Assembly: GCF_009363095.1 (NCBI RefSeq)
Contig: NZ_CP045295.1
Location: 3,281,501-3,345,500, forward strand
Length of the DNA: 64,000 nucleotides
Reading direction: 5' to 3'
Origin: Paenibacillus cellulositrophicus
GTDB taxonomy: Bacteria; Bacillota; Bacilli; Paenibacillales; Paenibacillaceae
A program made the translations under genes and the position numbers. The notes beneath the pieces are model-generated. The model made no database searches. It saw nothing but the letters and a program-made list of their open reading frames with translations, and was not told the origin of the DNA. Positions 35,341-44,152 of the stretch are shown one piece after another. The first letter of the stretch is position 1, and every line of letters begins with the position of its first letter.

Positions 35341-36257
35341 AGGTCACCTGCCTTCTTTCGGCGGCAGCGGGCAGCGCTGGGCAGATGTCGGCTGTTCCCG
35401 TAGCCGATCAGCGACAGGACGATCAGCATACCGTTTAGCGTCACAGGATTAAACGGGGCAACAAAACTGCCGATGTCCCCGATCCCCGCAGAGGCGGTCA
35501 GACCGCAGATGGCGACGATCTGGAGAATAAACAGCGGGCGCTTCAGCTTATACAGCGGCAGCAGCCACACGAGTCCAAAGAGCATTTCCAGAATGCCGAC
35601 CATCCGGATCATCGCCACACCGCTGCCCATGCTCCCGGTTACGGCTTCCATCATCCGAATTTCGTCCGGATGGGCCATGATTAGCTTGGGAACGAGGCCG
35701 TGGTACAGCCATACAAATGCGATCACCCCGCACACGGTCCAGTACGTGAGAAAGCGCTGGAGCAGCAGCTTCGGATAAAATCCCTGCTCCAGCCACATTT
35801 TTAACGCGTCAAAGCTCCAAGCCGTCGCCCATCCGAGCAGCGGCCTGAACAGGTAGGCATCGGCAAGACGCCCCGCCGCGCCGAAAGCCGACTCATATTG
35901 GTACAGCGTCTCGAAGCCGATACTGCCGTCTTTCTTCGTATACTTCCAATACCCGCTGCCCTTTCGGATGAGCGACAGCCGGTCATGCGTCCAAAACTTC
36001 AGCGAGGAGACCCGGTCCCCGGATTCCTTCTCCACTTGTCCCGCCGATTCTCCCTCGCCTGCAATGTCGATGCCCATGCCGATCCGGGTTCGGTACCGAA
36101 AACGTTGAGGCTCATCCTGTGCCCGCGGCAAATACGAAATTTCCGTAAACCGGGCATCCCATACGGTATGCAAATCCGGGTTCTGGGTATATTCCCATAG
36201 CTTATCCATCGTTGTGTCGATATCGATTTGCACATAGATGGGCCGTTGCTTTTTCAT
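35337..36257 (-). CDS. SRPBCC plus DoxX-like membrane protein (YndG-like)
   Basis: 306-residue two-part protein. Residues 1-150 look like a SRPBCC/START-type ligand-binding fold ('QIDIDTTMDKLWEYTQNPDLHTVWDARF' opening), and residues 165-295 hold four hydrophobic helices in DoxX-like order ('MIRMVGILEMLFGLVWLLPLYKLKRPLFI'). ATG 36257 follows GGGGGAG. First gene of the three-gene unit. The combination suggests handling of a lipophilic ligand at the membrane; that is inference. Confidence 0.8.
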   Translation of the reverse strand: MKKQRPIYVQIDIDTTMDKLWEYTQNPDLHTVWDARFTEISYLPRAQDEPQRFRYRTRIGMGIDIAGEGESAGQVEKESGDRVSSLKFWTHDRLSLIRKGSGYWKYTKKDGSIGFETLYQYESAFGAAGRLADAYLFRPLLGWATAWSFDALKMWLEQGFYPKLLLQRFLTYWTVCGVIAFVWLYHGLVPKLIMAHPDEIRMMEAVTGSMGSGVAMIRMVGILEMLFGLVWLLPLYKLKRPLFILQIVAICGLTASAGIGDIGSFVAPFNPVTLNGMLIVLSLIGYGNSRHLPSAARCRRKKAGDL

Positions 36258-36463
36258 GGCGTCTCCCCCTTGCTTTGCTCCCTTCCTAATTCGCGGAAAA
36301 AGCCCGATGTCCTTCTAAATTCCCTCCTGTTTAGACAAGATCATACACCGATGGAATTTGTTTGGAGGCCTCCGGCGGCGCGAAAGCTGGAAGGAACTGG
36401 CGAAGAAAGGGCGAATCCTTAATAGATTGTTATAATCTGCCGATGTTGGGGAGGAAAAAGTCC

Positions 36464-37693
36464 ATGAGTTTTTTAGACCGTTTGGAAAAATACGCCGAGC
36501 TCGCCGTCCATGTTGCGGTTCATATTCAGCCGGGGCAGTCCTTGTGGATCAGCGCTCCGATCCATGTGCCGGAATTCGTGCGCATGATCACCAAGCAAGC
36601 GTATCAAGCCGGGGCGAAGCTCGTTCATATTGAGTGGCAGGACGAAATCAGCACACAGCTGAAATACCATCTCGCTCCTGACGAGGCTTTTCAGGAGTAT
36701 CCGGTATGGAGAGCAAAGTGGGTTCAGGAATTCGCCGAGAATGACGGGGCATTTCTTTTTATCGAATCGGCCAATCCCGAGCTGCTGAAGGGCGTGGACC
36801 CCAAGCGGATCTCAGCCCATTCCAAAGCGGCCAGCGCCGCACTCTCCAAGTGGCGGGAGTATATGTCCGCAAGCAAAATGACCTGGTCCATTATCGGCGT
36901 TCCGTCCGAAGCCTGGGCGAAGCTGGTTTTCCCGGACCTGGCACCGGAAGCCGCGGTCGAAGAGCTGTGGGAGGCGATCTTCCAAACCGCCCGTGTGAGC
37001 GGCGGCGATCCCATCCAGGCTTGGAACGAGCATAATGCGAATTTGCGCAGCAAACGCGAATATTTGAACCGCAAGCAGTACAAGCAGCTTCATTATAAAG
37101 CTCCGGGCACCGACCTGCTGATCGAGCTTCCGGAGCATCATGTCTGGAACGGCGGTACCGCCCGAAACGAAGCGGGCAATGAGTTCAACCCGAACGTTCC
37201 AACGGAAGAAGTGTTCACTTCGCCCCGCAGGGAAGGGACCCGGGGAACCGTCCGCAGCACCAAGCCGCTCAGCTACCAGGGAAACTTGATCGAAAACTTC
37301 AGCCTGACGTTTGAGGACGGAAAAGTCGTCGATTTTACGGCAGAGAAAGGCTACGAATTTTTAAAGGGAATGCTCGACATGGACGCGTCGGCCCGCTATT
37401 TGGGCGAAGCCGCGCTTGTGCCGCACCACTCGCCGATCTCAGAGACCGGGCTCATTTTCTTCAATACGTTATTTGACGAAAATGCATCGAACCATCTGGC
37501 CCTGGGCGAAGCCTTCCCGACCTGCATCGAGAACGGAACCTCGCTCACCCGGGAAGAGCTTGACCGTGCCGGGCTGAATCACAGCATGATCCACGTGGAT
37601 TTCATGATCGGCTCTGTGGACATGGACATCGACGGCATCACAGCGGACGGCCAAAGGGAACCTGTATTCCGTACGGGTAACTGGGCGTTCTGA
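36464..37693 (+). CDS. M29-family aminopeptidase (AmpS/AmpT type)
   Basis: 409-residue thermophilic-type metallo-aminopeptidase (M29), releasing N-terminal residues with a two-metal centre. The C-terminal catalytic half shows Glu in 'NPNVPTEEVFTSP', Glu and His in 'LGEAALVPHHSPIS', 'NTLFDENASNHLALG' and 'NHSMIHVDFMIGS', the standard ligand set. ATG 36464 follows GGGGAGGAAA; the upstream frame to 36362 is dropped. Single gene with a terminator downstream. Confidence 0.95.
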   Translation: MSFLDRLEKYAELAVHVAVHIQPGQSLWISAPIHVPEFVRMITKQAYQAGAKLVHIEWQDEISTQLKYHLAPDEAFQEYPVWRAKWVQEFAENDGAFLFIESANPELLKGVDPKRISAHSKAASAALSKWREYMSASKMTWSIIGVPSEAWAKLVFPDLAPEAAVEELWEAIFQTARVSGGDPIQAWNEHNANLRSKREYLNRKQYKQLHYKAPGTDLLIELPEHHVWNGGTARNEAGNEFNPNVPTEEVFTSPRREGTRGTVRSTKPLSYQGNLIENFSLTFEDGKVVDFTAEKGYEFLKGMLDMDASARYLGEAALVPHHSPISETGLIFFNTLFDENASNHLALGEAFPTCIENGTSLTREELDRAGLNHSMIHVDFMIGSVDMDIDGITADGQREPVFRTGNWAF

Positions 37694-37714
37694 TCCACCG
37701 TAGTTAAGCAAAGG

Positions 37715-37756
37715 CCCTCCACCCGCCTCACATGCAGGCCGGATGGAGGGTTTTTT
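37715..37756 (+). terminator. Terminator of the M29 aminopeptidase gene
   Basis: CCCTCCA-CCG pairs with CGG-TGGAGGG followed by T6. Confidence 0.88.
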
Positions 37757-37793
37757 CTTGTCATCGGTTCCAGCCGTGCTGCGAGAGCAGCCT

Positions 37794-38255
37794 TTACGAC
37801 TGATTCGATCCAATCCGAAACGAGATGCTCCGAAGGTCCGACCGCTGCATCCAGCGCTCAAAAGCCTGCACGGCGGCCTCCGCCACCTGAATATCCTGCT
37901 CGCTCGTCCCTCCGCTGACCCCGATGCCCCCAATGATGACATCACCTGCTTTTAACGGGATTCCTCCCCCCAGGATGACCACCCTGCCCTGATTCGTCGT
38001 ATTGATCCCGAAGGATGGCTGCCCAGGCTGAGCCGTTCTGGTCAGATTCGAGGTCGGCATCTGCAGGGCCACGCTGGTCCAGGCTTTGTTCTGGGCGATA
38101 TCGATGCCCCCGATCCGGGCGTGGTCCATCCGGTGAAAGGCGACCAGGTTCGCGCCGTCGTCCACGATGGCGATGTCCTCTGCGAGCCCCATTTCCTTGG
38201 CTTTTTTCTCGGCTGCTTCAAGCAGCATTTTGGCAAGATCCAGCGTCATTCTCAT
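37794..38255 (-). CDS. HbpS/GlcG (DUF336) family protein
   Basis: 153-residue single-domain protein of the GlcG/HbpS family. Characteristic blocks: 'AIVDDGANLVAFHRMDHARIGGIDIAQNKAWTSVAL', and the glycine-rich 'LGGGIPLKAGDVIIGGIGVSGG'. Streptomyces HbpS binds haem; other members sit beside glycolate or diol catabolic genes. No such genes are adjacent here, so the ligand is unknown. ATG 38255 lies 10 bases after TGGAGGT. Confidence 0.88.
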   Translation of the reverse strand: MRMTLDLAKMLLEAAEKKAKEMGLAEDIAIVDDGANLVAFHRMDHARIGGIDIAQNKAWTSVALQMPTSNLTRTAQPGQPSFGINTTNQGRVVILGGGIPLKAGDVIIGGIGVSGGTSEQDIQVAEAAVQAFERWMQRSDLRSISFRIGSNQS

Positions 38256-38481
38256 GATCAGGCTACCTCCAGCTTCAATGTTCTTTCCCCATTGTATGGC
38301 CGCCAGCCCATAAGCGTGTTATTGGACGGAGAACGCTGTGAATTTGCCTGCAATGTGCAACATTTGGCATGACCGCCTCGTCAGGAACTATGAAGAGCAA
38401 GCATCATTTACCAATTGCATGCACGGTGAAACATTCCGATCCGCACTCGCAAGAACGCCATATAGAGGAGGAAAATGACAG

Positions 38482-39735
38482 ATGAACAAAATTTACAAAG
38501 TATTGGCAACCGCATCAATTTTCGCTCTGGCAGCCGTTCCAGTTGCGGCCAGCGCCCAGGAGGTTCCGCCCGCAGCCGCTCAAAGCGGACAAGGCCAGGT
38601 TCAAAATGAGGCCAAAGTGGTTCCTGCCACCTGGGGACAAATCACGAACTTCGTGAACGACAAGACCGGCAAATCCGTTACGGTTACGGGACGGGGGCTG
38701 GCTCCAAGCGATCAAAGCCAGATCGTCCTGGCCATCACGCCGGAGACCAAGATCGTCGATGCCCGCGGGAAAAGCGTTCCTCTGAAAACCGTGATCGATG
38801 AGAAAAAAGTCGTGAAGGCGTTCTACGGTCCGAATATTACGAAAAGCCTTCCGGCCCGCGGTACGGCGCTAACGCTTGTCGTTCAGGATAAGAGCTTTAC
38901 CGCCATTGACGGTACCGTATCCGAAGTGAGAGAGAACGGCATCCTGGTCAAAGGAACCGATATTTACACCTCTAATGAGGACACGATTCTTCTGCACCTG
39001 GCCGATAAGGCCACCATCCTCAGCCAGGACGGCAAGGCGCTGACCAGCGGCGACATTAAAGAGGGCACGAGCATCCGGGCTTTCTATGGTCCTGAAGTGG
39101 CCATGAGCCTGCCGCCGCAAGCCGGAACGAATTATGTGATCGTGAACACAGAAGACACCGGAAGTGGTGAAACCGGAAATACAGATCAGGAACTCAAAGC
39201 CGGCACAGATGGCATCGTCACCAATACGGCGGATGGCAAAGTAACGGTCGTCGGCAAGGCGCATGACAAGGGCGGCGTCAACTACGTCATCCTCTCCGTC
39301 GATGACAAAACCCAAATCGTCGACGAAGACGGCAAGGCGCTGACCAAGGATGCCCTGAAGGCGGATATCCGCGTGGACGCATATTACAGCGATATCATGA
39401 CGATGATTTATCCGGCCCAAACACATGCCGGCAAAATCGTAGTGAAGAAAGCGGAAACGGTCAGAATTGAAGGTACCGTTAAAGCATCAGACCGCGCTTC
39501 AGCCGATCAGGTCTATGTAAACGTAGGATCCGATGATTCCATCGACAACGACGTCATTCTGAACATCTCGAAAGATACGCCGGTCATCCCTACGATGGGC
39601 GGCGATACCAAGCTTCGCCCTGGCACCAAAATTATCGCCTATCATTCTCCGATCATGACCAAATCGATTCCCGGCATCACGAGTGCCGAAGCGATTATTG
39701 TGACGTCGGACGCCGATACGATACAGCCTATGTAA
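38482..39735 (+). CDS. Secreted protein with four ~80-residue repeats
   Basis: 417-residue exported protein: signal peptide cleaved near ASA-QE (residue 25), then four related beta-rich repeats at about 51-133, 140-220, 235-315 and 322-412. Each runs as a short strand with GTV/GxI, 'ILxxxxDTxIxDxxGK', 'IxxGTxVxAFYGPxMTxSxPxQ' and ends 'xxIVV'; the clearest cores are 'VVKAFYGPNITKSLP', 'SIRAFYGPEVAMSLP', 'RVDAYYSDIMTMIYP' and 'KIIAYHSPIMTKSIP'. It has no membrane or wall anchor. ATG 38482 follows AGAGGAGG. No family recognised; an extracellular ligand- or wall-binding role is possible. Confidence 0.82.
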   Translation: MNKIYKVLATASIFALAAVPVAASAQEVPPAAAQSGQGQVQNEAKVVPATWGQITNFVNDKTGKSVTVTGRGLAPSDQSQIVLAITPETKIVDARGKSVPLKTVIDEKKVVKAFYGPNITKSLPARGTALTLVVQDKSFTAIDGTVSEVRENGILVKGTDIYTSNEDTILLHLADKATILSQDGKALTSGDIKEGTSIRAFYGPEVAMSLPPQAGTNYVIVNTEDTGSGETGNTDQELKAGTDGIVTNTADGKVTVVGKAHDKGGVNYVILSVDDKTQIVDEDGKALTKDALKADIRVDAYYSDIMTMIYPAQTHAGKIVVKKAETVRIEGTVKASDRASADQVYVNVGSDDSIDNDVILNISKDTPVIPTMGGDTKLRPGTKIIAYHSPIMTKSIPGITSAEAIIVTSDADTIQPM

Positions 39736-39768
39736 TATCAACGTATACGCAGCTTGCATAAAAGCGCC

Positions 39769-39808
39769 AAAACCCTGCCGATTCTTCTGAAGAATCGGCA
39801 GGGTTTTT
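39769..39808 (+). terminator. Terminator of the repeat-protein gene
   Basis: AACCCTGCCGATTCTT-ctg-AAGAATCGGCAGGGTT is a perfect 16-pair stem followed by T-rich sequence; one of the strongest in the window. Confidence 0.95.
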
Positions 39809-39924
39809 TGGGAGGTACGAACGTATAACTTAGGGCTGCCTGATTCACGGGCGGGACCCGTTCATCCGATAATTGGAGAGCCTCGGACGATCTTGAATCC
39901 CTTGCCGGTTCGTCCGCCGTTCCA

Positions 39925-41589
39925 TTAGCTCTTCCGCTTTCTCCCGGCGAGCGCGACCGTCATCGGAATGATCAGCATCGTGTAGAATCCAAGCACCGTC
40001 ATGCTGAGGATAAAGGCGCTCGTGTAGCTGCGCGCATTCGACTGCGATACGCCGTCCGCCACCAGCCTCTCGGCACCGCCGGCAGCGGAAGCGATAACCT
40101 TGCATGCGCCGGGAGCCGCCTGTGCCTGACCGGCCGCTGCCGGGAAGCAATCGCGCAGCCTGGCCAGCGCCGTCTGCCCCTGCTCCTCCGACAAGGCGTA
40201 GGATGTCAGATGCTGCCGCAGCTCAAGCTCGGTCCGCGCCTCCGCCTGATTGGCATAATGGCTTAATGAACTCATCCAGACGATTCCGATAAGGCCGATA
40301 CCGATGGCAGAGGCGAGCTGCATCCCCGTCGTCAAAATGCCGGAGCCCGACCCGATATCCTGCTTCTCTACCTTGGACAGCACCACATTGGTCAGCGGCG
40401 CGGCGATAAAGCCTTGGCCTATGCCCAGCAGGACCAGAGCCGGCAGCCAGAACCATACGTTCGGCGACCACCCGGTGGCCCAGATCGTCAGCGCGACCGC
40501 GAAATAGCCGACGGAGGTCAGCACCGAACCGACCGTAAGGACGTGGGCTCCAATTTTGCCCGCCAGCTTCGGTGACAACAGCGAGGCCAGAAAATACCCG
40601 ATGCCCATGGGCAGGATGATCAATCCGGATTTCAGGGCACTGAATCCATGCCCCATTTGCAGCAAATAGGCAGTGATCAGAAAGAAGGCGGCTTGAGCGG
40701 TCATCATGAGAAAGATCACGGCCAGGCCCAAGCTGAATGCTTTCTGACCGAACAGCCTTACGTTCATAAACGGCCGGCGTCCTTTGGCAAGCAGCCTACG
40801 CTGCGTCCATACGAATACGGCGAGGACAGGGCCGGACAGAATCAGGCTGATGATGAGCAGCGCCGGCCACCCCTCCTTCTGCCCCTGGACCAGCGGATAC
40901 ACCAGGAGGAGCAGTCCTGCTGCCGCCACGGCCGCACCGAACCAGTCCATCCGCGAGCGGTCCGAATCCCTTGATTCCGGAACGAACGGAGCCATTGCCA
41001 GGATGATCAATCCGATCGGGACGCTGAAGAAAAAGACCAGCCGCCAGTCGAGATGCCACGGATTCCAGCCGAGCAGCAAACCGCCGATCAGCTGGCCGGT
41101 CGAAGCGGCCAATCCCTGGGCTGCGCCATACAGCCCGAAGATCATTCCCCTCTTCTCCGGCGGGTACTGCGCCTGAATGAGGGACAGCACCTGCGGCGAT
41201 ATCAGCGCCGCACTAAAGCCTTGAAGCACGCGGATGGCCGTAAGCACACCGACACTGCCTGAAATGCCGCATAACAAGGATGTTAATGTAAAGCCAGCCA
41301 CGCCGATCAGGAGCATCTTCCGCCGTCCGTACCGGTCGCCCAGCCGCCCGCCGATAATCAAGGCCACGGCATAGGACAAGGTGTAGGCCGAAACGACGAA
41401 CTGTACGCCGTAGAAATCGGCGTGAAGCCCCCGCTGAATCGAAGGGGTTGCCACATTGATGATAAAAATGTTCGCTACGGCCATAAATACGGACAGCAGC
41501 ATCACCGCCAGCATTAAACGCGGCCTCTGGCGCGGCTCAGCCGCCGCCTGCGCAAGAGGCGCGGGAATGGAATTGACCGGTTGGTTCAT
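39925..41589 (-). CDS. MFS multidrug efflux transporter, 14-helix (DHA2/EmrB-QacA) type
   Basis: 554-residue proton-driven drug exporter with about 14 helices. Motif A is 'GRLGDRYGRRKMLLIG', motif C-like 'GAAQGLAASTGQLIGGLL', and helix 1 holds 'VANIFIINVATPSI' with the conserved N and T. The last extracellular loop is unusually long (about residues 465-520) and Ala-rich. ATG 41589 is preferred because the ATG at 41601 abuts its GAGGAGG. Divergent from a TetR regulator with two identical-core operators between, so substrate-induced expression is expected. Confidence 0.92.
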   Translation of the reverse strand: MNQPVNSIPAPLAQAAAEPRQRPRLMLAVMLLSVFMAVANIFIINVATPSIQRGLHADFYGVQFVVSAYTLSYAVALIIGGRLGDRYGRRKMLLIGVAGFTLTSLLCGISGSVGVLTAIRVLQGFSAALISPQVLSLIQAQYPPEKRGMIFGLYGAAQGLAASTGQLIGGLLLGWNPWHLDWRLVFFFSVPIGLIILAMAPFVPESRDSDRSRMDWFGAAVAAAGLLLLVYPLVQGQKEGWPALLIISLILSGPVLAVFVWTQRRLLAKGRRPFMNVRLFGQKAFSLGLAVIFLMMTAQAAFFLITAYLLQMGHGFSALKSGLIILPMGIGYFLASLLSPKLAGKIGAHVLTVGSVLTSVGYFAVALTIWATGWSPNVWFWLPALVLLGIGQGFIAAPLTNVVLSKVEKQDIGSGSGILTTGMQLASAIGIGLIGIVWMSSLSHYANQAEARTELELRQHLTSYALSEEQGQTALARLRDCFPAAAGQAQAAPGACKVIASAAGGAERLVADGVSQSNARSYTSAFILSMTVLGFYTMLIIPMTVALAGRKRKS

Positions 41590-41658
41590 CGCTTGCTTCA
41601 TCCTCCTCTGGCGGGTCCGGATATTTGACAGCAGCCGGAATCAGCCATTAAAATAAAT

Positions 41659-41674
41659 GAGACAGATCTGTCTC
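41659..41674. promoter_or_regulatory. TetR-type operator 1
   Basis: GAGACAGATCTGTCTC, perfect 16-base palindrome in the divergent MFS/TetR region, nearer the transporter. Confidence 0.9.
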
Positions 41675-41694
41675 GTTTGATAACCGTATGATAC

Positions 41695-41708
41695 AGACAG
41701 ATCTGTCT
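41695..41708. promoter_or_regulatory. TetR-type operator 2
   Basis: AGACAGATCTGTCT, perfect 14-base palindrome with the same core as operator 1, centred 35 bases away and 52 bases before the regulator start. Confidence 0.9.
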
Positions 41709-41753
41709 CATGTCAACAGCGAATTTACCTTATTTTAGGAACAGGTGATTAGA

Positions 41754-42353
41754 ATGACCAAGAAGGAATCCGCCAAAGAACGGATACTGAAGGTGGCGTC
41801 CGATTTATTTTATAACGAAGGCGTGCGTGCCGTGGGGATCGATCGGATCATTGAGGAATCGGGGGTCGCCAAAGCCAGCTTTTACCGCAACTTTCCGACC
41901 AAGGACCATCTGGTCGTGGCCTATTTGGAGCTGCGTTCCAAGACCAGGATGGAAGCATTTGAAGAAATAAAGCGGCAGTTCCCCGATTCGCCAAAGGAAC
42001 AACTCTACGCCCTCCTGGAGGAATTGGTTGAACGAATGAAGAGTTCCAAGTTCCGCGGCTGTCCTTTTATGAACGCCATCGTCGAGTTTCCGGATGAGGA
42101 CCATCCCGGACACCAGGCAGCCATGACACACCGCTCCACCCTTTGGAAAAATGTTGAGGATATTGCCCGCCAGGCCGGCGCCCGCGACCCGGTTCAGCTC
42201 ACTTACCAGCTTCAGCTGCTGAAGGAAGGCGCCATGATGAGTGCCTACATGGATAAGGGGTATTACCATGCCGAATATTTTCTGAACGCCTGCCAAGTGC
42301 TGATCGACCGGCAGTTCGATGAGCCCACTCCGTCCCGCCGGACAACCGAATAA
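41754..42353 (+). CDS. TetR-family repressor of the MFS pump
   Basis: 199-residue TetR regulator. HTH at residues 10-50: 'RILKVASDLFYNEGVRAVGID', 'ESGVAKASFYRNFPTKDHLV'. The ligand domain carries a 'SSKFRGCPFMNAIVEFPDEDHP' block typical of the group near efflux or quinone-stress genes; its Cys could be sensory. ATG 41754 follows AGGTGA; GTG 41745 overlaps that site. Divergent from the pump with two palindromic operators. Confidence 0.92.
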   Translation: MTKKESAKERILKVASDLFYNEGVRAVGIDRIIEESGVAKASFYRNFPTKDHLVVAYLELRSKTRMEAFEEIKRQFPDSPKEQLYALLEELVERMKSSKFRGCPFMNAIVEFPDEDHPGHQAAMTHRSTLWKNVEDIARQAGARDPVQLTYQLQLLKEGAMMSAYMDKGYYHAEYFLNACQVLIDRQFDEPTPSRRTTE

Positions 42354-42378
42354 CATGGCGCCGCGGGCAGCAAACATG

Positions 42379-42429
42379 CGGGCAAGACCGAGGGCACCCT
42401 TCGTGCTTATTCCCGGCCTTGCCCGTTTT
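42379..42429 (+). terminator. Terminator between TetR and NTF2-like genes
   Basis: CGGGCAAG-CCG pairs with CGG-CTTGCCCG around a longer loop, followed by T4. Confidence 0.65.
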
Positions 42430-42435
42430 CATGCC

Positions 42436-42843
42436 TTACGACTTCGCTATCGCAAGCAGGTGGGAAGTGACGCCCACATACTCCCGGAAGGAGCGGATCC
42501 GTTCCTGCTCGAAACGGAACACGATTACCAGCTCATTCGTGTACGGCATTTCGTTAAAGATCCCCTCCGCTTGAAAGATAACGATCCCGGTATCCTCCTG
42601 CTCTACGCAGATGACCGGCGTTAGTTTGGCACTCATGCTTGCCCGTTCAAGCTCGACCAATTCCCGGAACCTCCCGGTTCCCTTCTGCTCTCCCTGCCAT
42701 TCCTCAAAAGGGATCGGGACGATAAAACCAAAATCAGAGGTCACCAGCGCTTCAAACGCCCCCGTATCCCCTTCCTCAATCGCCCGGCGAAATGCATGAA
42801 ACGCTTGCAGACTGCGCTCGTTTCCTTTTTCCATTGGTTCCAT
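42436..42843 (-). CDS. NTF2-like (SnoaL/DUF4440) fold protein
   Basis: 135-residue small protein with the NTF2-like cone fold pattern: N-terminal helices 'AFHAFRRAIEEGDTGAFEALVTSDFGF', then strands ending 'NELVIVFRFEQERIRSFREYVG'. Members are enzymes such as polyketide cyclases, or binding modules; substrate unknown. ATG 42843 lies 7 bases after GAGGAGG. Divergent from the WYL regulator next door, which might regulate it. Confidence 0.82.
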   Translation of the reverse strand: MEPMEKGNERSLQAFHAFRRAIEEGDTGAFEALVTSDFGFIVPIPFEEWQGEQKGTGRFRELVELERASMSAKLTPVICVEQEDTGIVIFQAEGIFNEMPYTNELVIVFRFEQERIRSFREYVGVTSHLLAIAKS

Positions 42844-42974
42844 ACAGCATCCTCCTCTATTGGGGTTGATTATGCCTTTCCAAATCTTATGAACTCATCA
42901 TATCGTTTAAACACGACAGGTGCTGTCTTGTTTTTGTGATACACTTGAGAAAAAAATGAAAGGACGGGACGCCG

Positions 42975-43982
42975 ATGTATAAATCCCAGCGGTTGATCCG
43001 GCTTATCATGCTCGTCAATGCCAAGAAAAACTTTACCCTCCGCGAGCTTGCGGATGAGCTGGGCGTGTCCCAGCGGACCATATCCAGGGACCTCATCGAG
43101 CTTGGCGAGCTGGGCATCCCCGTGTACTCCGTTCAAGGACGCGGCGGCGGTTTCCGCCTGTTAAACGAGCGGCTGCTGCCCGCAATCGCTTTTACCGAAA
43201 GCGAAGCGACCGCCTTGTTCTTCGCTTCCCAATCGCTGGCTTATTTTGGTTCCGTCCCGTTCGGTAAAGCGGCCGCTTCCGCCCTCGACAAGTTCTATCA
43301 CTATCTCCCACCGGACCTGAAAGAGAGAATCAGCCGCTTAACCGGTAAAATGGCGATTTGGAGCCCCCGGCGCAGCATGCCTGCCGAGTGTCTGGAAGTG
43401 CTGCTGCAGGCGGTTATGAGTCGCAGCGCCGCAACCATTGTCTATCAATCCGGCACATCCGCGGACGAAAGAGTCATTCAGCCGATCGGCCTCTACTCGG
43501 ACCAAGGATACTGGTACTGCCCTGCCTACTGCTTTACTCGTAATGCTTATCGCCTGTTCCGGGCCGACCGCATCCGCTCGGCCGTGCTGAATGAAGAGGT
43601 CTGCTGCCTTGACGAGGTTGATGAGAAAACGGTGTTTAACTGGAATGAGGATGAGCTGAAAAAGGCGCCAAAGACCGACTTCATCGTCCGATTGACTCCG
43701 GAAGGCGTCCGAATGCTGGAAGGAAACGGCAGGCTCCAGCCTCATATCGAGTGCTCGCCCGATGGCAGCGGCAGGATCGATATATCCATTCCCCGGAAGG
43801 ACGTGGCGTTCTTTGCCGATATGGTCTGGTTGTTGGGGCCCGAAGCGGTCATTATAGAGCCTCCCGAAGCCCGGGAATGGGTGAACGGCCGGCTGGCCGC
43901 CATGCAGCGGCAGTACGCGGAGCGCATTCCGGAATCTGAATCTAGGCAGGTTACGGACATACCAAAAAGCCAGGCCCCTTAA
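42975..43982 (+). CDS. HTH plus WYL-domain (YafY-like) transcriptional regulator
   Basis: 335-residue regulator: N-terminal DeoR-like winged HTH at residues 1-65 ('FTLRELADELGVSQRTISRDLIEL', 'YSVQGRGGGFRL'), then a WYL-type domain at about 140-230 ('IVYQSGTSADERVIQPIGLYSDQGYWYCPAYC', 'YRLFRADRI') and a WCX C-terminal domain. WYL domains sense ligands, in some cases single-stranded DNA or nucleotides. ATG 42975 lies behind AAAGGACGGG. Divergent from the NTF2-like gene; target not visible. Confidence 0.9.
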   Translation: MYKSQRLIRLIMLVNAKKNFTLRELADELGVSQRTISRDLIELGELGIPVYSVQGRGGGFRLLNERLLPAIAFTESEATALFFASQSLAYFGSVPFGKAAASALDKFYHYLPPDLKERISRLTGKMAIWSPRRSMPAECLEVLLQAVMSRSAATIVYQSGTSADERVIQPIGLYSDQGYWYCPAYCFTRNAYRLFRADRIRSAVLNEEVCCLDEVDEKTVFNWNEDELKKAPKTDFIVRLTPEGVRMLEGNGRLQPHIECSPDGSGRIDISIPRKDVAFFADMVWLLGPEAVIIEPPEAREWVNGRLAAMQRQYAERIPESESRQVTDIPKSQAP

Positions 43983-43993
43983 GGACCTGGCTG
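43968..43993 (+). terminator. Hairpin overlapping the end of the WYL regulator gene
   Basis: AGCCAGG-CCCTTAAGG-CCTGGCT followed by GTAGTTT; the stop codon lies inside the stem, and the T-run is poor. Confidence 0.6.
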
Positions 43994-44086
43994 TAGTTTA
44001 TCCCATTAATTACTCTGATGCTGTAAAGTGGTGCCGTACAGGTATTTCTGGACCCACGTGCAAGTTATAATACTACAGCCGGAAGT

Positions 44087-44130
44087 ATAAGTCTATATTT
44101 TTGGCGGATTTTTTCTATACTTAGACTTAT
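44087..44130. promoter_or_regulatory. Inverted repeat upstream of the HelD-like gene
   Basis: ATAAGTCTA (44087-44095) and TAGACTTAT (44122-44130) are perfect inverted 9-mers 26 bases apart, ending 22 bases before the gene. Could be an operator pair or a leader hairpin. Confidence 0.4.
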
Positions 44131-44152
44131 TCTTTCACAGGGAGGGTCTAAG

